From: Nautilus pompilius | Lineage: Eukaryota > Mollusca > Cephalopoda > Nautilida > Nautilidae | Length of the DNA stretch: 64,000 bases | Assembly: GCA_018389105.1 (NCBI GenBank) | Contig: JACATO010001046.1 | Span: 186,001-250,000 of the forward strand | Reading direction: 5' to 3' | Shown: one piece after another, positions 59,301 through 64,000 of the stretch | Layout: every line of letters starts with the position of its first letter | How positions within the stretch are numbered: position 1 is the first letter of the stretch | Position numbers and translations under genes: made by a program | The notes under the pieces: generated by a model | What the model was told of the DNA's origin: nothing | Seen by the model: only the letters and a program-made list of their open reading frames with translations | Databases searched by the model: none

Positions 59301-62300
59301 ATTATACAAATTTGTCACAGAGCAACCAAGATGAGTCATCTGCCCTTTCAATGTCATTAAACTTTCACATTGTCTACATACTAGAGGCATTCAGATAAAA
59401 CTCATCCGGATACTGTTACAGTGATGCTATTTCAGCTGGGTCTCATCTGAGCACCCCTAGTACACTGTGGAAAGATGCTATTCCAGTTTTCAAACTTTGG
59501 CAGCAACCATTTGAAGTAATGTTAAGCATTCAACCAAGAGACTATTTGTATATTAAAAAATAGAATATATGTGAGAGAGAGAGAGAGAGAGAGAGGCAGA
59601 ATTTTAAAAAAGTGGTAAAGAATTTTGAATTCAGTACAAGGAATGGTTTCACATTCTTCTGATCAGCTCCCACCTTTCATGCCTCACCACACCGGTGTTA
59701 TATCTTTTGGTCCAGGGGGCCGATGGACTGCTTACCGCAATCAGCCGGTAGATGTAGCACTGCTTTTTCTGACCGTCTCGCCAGCACCGCGCCATGGCCT
59801 GTTCATCATTAGCAGGATTCCAGTCAGGGTCAAACATCACGAGGCGGTTTGCACCAACCAGGTTCAGACCACAGCCTCCAGCCTTACTACTCAGCATAAA
59901 AATGAATTCTGTACTCTGTTTATATATAAAAAACAAAAAACCAGGAAGCGCAGAGCCATTAACTTAATTTGATTACAAAGCGGTTAACGTTTTTGCTAAA
60001 GCTTTAAACTGTTTCATCCAGATTTACAAGTCCATGGAAAGGAAAGAAACCCCAACCCACTAAAACTACTGGGCTTACACCATTCATCCACGCTGAACAC
60101 CTGTTCTATAAGACCAGGAGAAGACAACTGTGTAAGTCATGATGTACTGAAGATTTAGAGTATAACATTCAACAAGCATAACTTAATTTTACAATTACGA
60201 AGGGTAAATTTAATTTCTCCAGCTCTGTTAAAAAGAAACCAAACAAACAAACAAACATAAGTTTTTGCTGTAAACAAAACACTTGTTTTCATGGGGGCAA
60301 CTATCAAGTCTACGAATATGGTACCATTTTACACACAATGTTAGCAGATTAAAAAACAAAAAAATGACAAGAAACTCCCTAAACTGCCAGCCATCAACAG
60401 AAATCTCTTTCCAAACTTGTCCTGCATTCTTCCTGCTGGTCCTCACTTACCTTAGGATCATTAAATCTCTCCACGATTTTTGCTCGCTTCTTTATTGACT
60501 TGCTGCCGTCCAACCGTACACAGGCGTATCTGAAATACAAAACACCACCAACACCACGTAAAGGGGACTACTTGATTGCTTGTCGAACACTGAATGATGA
60601 TACCAGCATTCCACAAAGTTAGCTCTCCTAACGAAGCTCAAAATACACATACAGGATGCCAGACTACATTCAAATATCGAACTACAAAAACAAAAGAAGA
60701 AATTATCATCCCATTCATCTTTAAAAGGGGGCATATTTCCTTAATGCTACCTTTTGGATTAACCACAAAGAGAATTATCAACATCTATGGCTGTTAACTT
60801 TCCAATCAGAATATATATATTTTTTTTGTTGAAAAAGAAAGTACATGAAAGGCTCGTCATCCACTTGGTGTGCTAGGGTTTCAGAAAAGGCCCATGGCAT
60901 CTTTACTAAACTGTTTCAATTCACAGTAACATGGTGCAGCAGTGCCAAGTGCGCATTAGCTACAGAACCAATCATAAGTGCAGTTGTTGGCAGTGTAGCC
61001 TTTTAAAGCAGAAAGTGCCATAGGTGGGCATCAGAATGTTTATTTTCCTCTCCCCGCCTCACCCTTATAAAGAGCTTTAAAAGAACAAACAAACAAACAG
61101 AATGCTAAAACAAAGACAACAAAAGGAAAAAAAAATTATTACAGTCTTTGGGCGAAGCTTATAGAAAAAATTCTAAAAAGACTGTTAGGTGGACGTTGAG
61201 ATTGTACCAAAGACGATACAGTATATATTTCTTTTGCAAGCAAGAGGAACAAAAACACTTTGCCCTCATTTCAAAATTGCCCCTCCTGAGCTGACTTAAA
61301 AGCTGCTTGGTCATTGGCAAGCAAACTGTTTGTCACAAACCTTTTGTAACAAGTATAATAAAACAGAACAAGTATGTCCAAACTGAGGAATCTCCTCCTC
61401 CCCTGACTAAGAACACTAAGAAATTTTATGGCAAATATTTATCAGCGTGGAGAAAAATACCATGGGATCCCTATTACACAACGAGTCTGCCTGTTAACGG
61501 GGACTTGCTCCGTTATCAGAATTCAGCTTGAACACGATTTATTTCAGCAAACTTTCGCAGTCATTGAAAATGCAAGATTCAGAGATGACTCAAAAGTACA
61601 CTCGACGACTGGCAAGGAAAACCTATCAGCAAATTCCAGCCAATCTGGCCACATGTTCCGTGTTTGTGGCTGGGTGAGTATAAATCCAACTCCAAAATAG
61701 TTACTGGGTTCATCTACTGCTGCCTGATACCACAAAAGGCAATTAAAGTCTTCAGTTGAAAGCCATCTTGAGCATCCTTTTGACAACAAAAAAACTAATT
61801 CAGCAGAAATCTATGGTCGGTGTCCAACGATAGAAGAATTCTTTTCATCCCGCAAGTGTAGAAACATTCCAAAGATTACAGAAAACAGCAATCAAACAAG
61901 TAACCTAAGGAAAACAGTCAGATTTGTTTGTCTAGAATTTAATCTTCCGATCAAGACCTGATGTAATTTAAGTTCTGCAACTTTTCAGCAGAACTCAAAA
62001 CTTTCCTAAGTCACTTCCCAGTGTAAAAAAAAAATATATATATATTTAAGTGTTAAATATAGAAAATTCATTCTTTTAGACACAAAAGGTTTTACCTGAT
62101 CATCGCTGTCCTGTAACATTTTGAAAGCCCTTTGCTTTAAATGAAGTGGTAAGCTTTCTAGTTGCTATATCATACGCTGACGTCTACAAGGCCCTTCAAT
62201 TTTACACGTGAGAGAAAACCCATGTGGCCAGCTGAAGAGAAAGAGCATGCAGAAGCCATGCTGGAGATTTTCCAAACCAAATTGGTCCCCATGGGAAATG

Positions 62301-63343
62301 AACTTGGGTTCATGACTGCACCAGTTCAGTAGCCTAAACACCAGAACACCTTGCCATGACTTTATTAGATGGGCAACAGAGTGAAAACAAACATGGCCGT
62401 GATGCTTACCGTCTCTGCTGGCAAAGTTTTTCAAAGAGGTCCAGGGTTTGTGTGTAGTTGGACACCAAAACCACTTTGTCGTCACTTGTTGCCTTGATGA
62501 CAGCTAACAAACAGTCAAGTGCCAGGAATTTACCTGTAATAGAAAAAAAAAAACAAAGATCACAATGAACCAAATGTTTAAACACCTGCACATTAATTAC
62601 ATCCGCTGATGTTTCAGGTCTAACAAATACAAAAGAAAAACTGTTGCAGCCCTAACAGAAACATTTTAAGACTGTGTTACAGAGGTAGTGAAATTTAACT
62701 GAGCATGTGAGAAAACAGAAAGTAACTTTGCCTTTTGAAATTGTCTCATTACACAGATATCCCATCAAAGTAGAGAAGGCTGGTCTGTTGACAGCCCCAA
62801 TTCTCACAACCCACAAAGTAAATCTCCATGTATTTGCTTTGAGTCAAGACCTGCCTGAAGTGGCACAGCCAAAACATAAAATGGCACGGCCAATTCCTTT
62901 CCTAACATCAACATTCAACCGACTTAAGGTCATCTGTCACCTGGCAGGTAGCCTTGCATTCAAGACACAGACAACTTGTAGAATCACACAAGCTCGAGGC
63001 AATCCGGCGGTAAGCTACCAGGCTGCCGCAGCTGAGCCCAGATTGGTCTGGCACACCCCTCCTCAACCAGCACGGTTTTTTCTTGCTCTTCGCCAACTGG
63101 CTTTGAGGATTCCCTCCCATATCTAAACAACAGGAAGTTCCAGTAGTAGAGCATTCCACGCAAAAGTCAGAAGTTCTGGGCCCCTTGTAGAACTGACAGG
63201 GTTTCCTGACAAACAAGCAGGGCATTGTGCTCCTTCACTAGGCCCAAGTGTACGAAACAACAAACTCTACAAAGGACATTTTTGATTTTCTTGAATTACT
63301 CTGTACAATTGATGGAAAACAGAGCGAGAGAGAGATGGAGACA

Positions 63344-63406
<63 letters not shown>

Positions 63407-63809
63407 CTCAAATATCATTATTTTCATTTATTAAATTTTTTAATATTCATGGCCATTGTGCAAACAACCCCTCCTCCACCTTCTGTAAATATCCTCCCGG
63501 GACTCTGTATTCTTTTCACGCAACAGTTAACATCAAGACAAAGATTCTCAAAGACGGTTTCTAACAAACATCAAACCAACGCCAACAACGGCTAAACCGG
63601 AACCAATCCGTTCACAACCATTACCGATTTCTTTCTCCTCTAAACCAGAACCGAAAAACCTGCTGATGGTGGAAAACAAACAAACAAACAAAGTCTACCT
63701 GAGAATTCGGGCTTCACTGTTTGTGTGTTGTAGCCAGGTGGGAACAGATTGATGGCTCCTTCAAAGCCATCAACACCTTCAGCACACTTGTTGTAGATCA
63801 AATCAGGAT
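56367..63809 (-). CDS. RAD54L: RAD54L, SNF2-family recombination motor, C-terminal part (5' part off window)
   Basis: RAD54 is a nuclear double-stranded-DNA translocase that works with RAD51 in homology search, strand invasion and branch migration. Six exons are seen: 63699-63809, 62410-62533, 60451-60529, 59736-59915, 58646-58809 and 56367-56568, with GT-AG borders and matching phase. They encode the last 285 residues. The helicase C-terminal lobe is complete: [39 protein letters not shown], motif [21 protein letters not shown], and motif [17 protein letters not shown] with the arginine finger. [20 protein letters not shown] follows, then the cysteine motif CKRC and a tail [14 protein letters not shown] ending KTV, as in human RAD54L rather than RAD54B. 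The N-terminal lobe must lie beyond 64000. One change from the human form is Cys for Val in ARCWRDGQ. Confidence 0.96.
59571..59595. repeat. (GA)n microsatellite in a RAD54L intron
   Basis: About twelve GA units. No other signal. Confidence 0.8.
62165..62390 (-). mobile_element. tRNA-derived SINE, family 2, copy C (RAD54L intron)
   Basis: The minus strand reads GTGTTTAGGCTACTGAACTG (A-box-like), then AATTTGGTTTGGAAAATC, GGCCACATGGGTTTTCTC and AAGGGCCTTGTAGACGTCAG. Each block has a counterpart in the same order in copy A. Its 5' end lies only about 15-20 bp inside the intron from the donor of the exon at 62410-62533. Confidence 0.6.
63348..63403. repeat. (GA)n microsatellite
   Basis: A run of about 28 GA units, the longest dinucleotide tract in the window, in a RAD54L intron between the exons at 62410 and 63699. 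Confidence 0.95.
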
Positions 63810-64000
63810 CTGGAAGGAAAAAACAACAACAAAAAAAATGGCGTTTTCCCCTCATCAGCCACACCCACCCGATGGACCGGTACAAATTACTTCACTGCGG
63901 ACATATGTAACACGAAATAAACGAATGCTTCAGAAAGAATTTTGGACGAGCCCGCAAGATAGTCAGCCAACAACTCTTAGTGGTCAAACGTGTCTGGAAA

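Noticed and set aside
62880-63225. Possible fourth copy of SINE family 2, plus strand
   Set aside because: A few blocks (TTGGTCTGG, CTTGCTCTTCGCC) resemble the family, but their order and spacing are not convincing.
1-64000. CRISPR array, bacterial operon, phage or plasmid system
   Set aside because: The DNA is eukaryotic, with spliceosomal introns and animal genes; repeats seen are microsatellites, tandem duplications and transposons without spacers of CRISPR type.

Overview
The window is animal nuclear DNA. Its genes are cut into many short exons with GT-AG borders, its introns are AT-rich, and they carry DNA transposons and tRNA-derived SINEs. The proteins point to a ciliated bilaterian. 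The mix of Tigger/mariner elements, (CAA)n-tailed SINEs and intron sizes makes a lophotrochozoan, probably a mollusc, my best guess, but no single sequence proves this.

Five conserved genes were rebuilt exon by exon from splice sites and reading-frame phase. (1) CFAP57 (WDR65), minus strand, has 17 coding exons at 4239-21005 plus a non-coding first exon near 22878; its C-terminal exons lie off the left edge. (2) ALKBH7, plus strand, has four exons at 23224-27219 and starts head-to-head with CFAP57 from one CpG-rich promoter. (3) TECR, minus strand, has twelve coding exons at 30325-44152 and gives a complete 309-residue protein. (4) A DNAJB1/4-type Hsp40 gene, plus strand, has two exons at 44791-46850, is divergent from TECR and has a four-unit heat-shock element in the shared promoter. 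(5) RAD54L, minus strand, has its last six exons at 56367-63809; the upstream exons lie off the right edge.

Mobile DNA sits mostly inside introns. There is a nearly intact 2.4-kb Tigger transposon (763-3191) in or next to the CFAP57 3' part, a small palindromic MITE family with three full copies and one fragment in CFAP57 introns, two nearly abutting mariner-type relics (36038-36613 and 36621-37944) in a TECR intron, a 342-bp SINE with a 14-bp target duplication (34316-34657), and a second, older SINE family with three copies. A four-copy 107-bp tandem repeat lies in the first CFAP57 intron, and a 273-bp duplication lies in the DNAJB intron.

The 9.5 kb between the convergent DNAJB and RAD54L genes has no recognisable protein gene. 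It is not bland: it holds a promoter-like cluster near 49.0 kb, a perfect CRE at 50.5 kb and a CpG-rich block at about 51.9-54.3 kb with an RFX-type X-box and a 28-bp palindrome. The genes serve separate jobs (cilia, mitochondrial dioxygenase, very-long-chain fatty-acid synthesis, chaperone, homologous recombination). The links between them are shared divergent promoters. I found no convincing undescribed multi-gene system; the best leads are regulatory.
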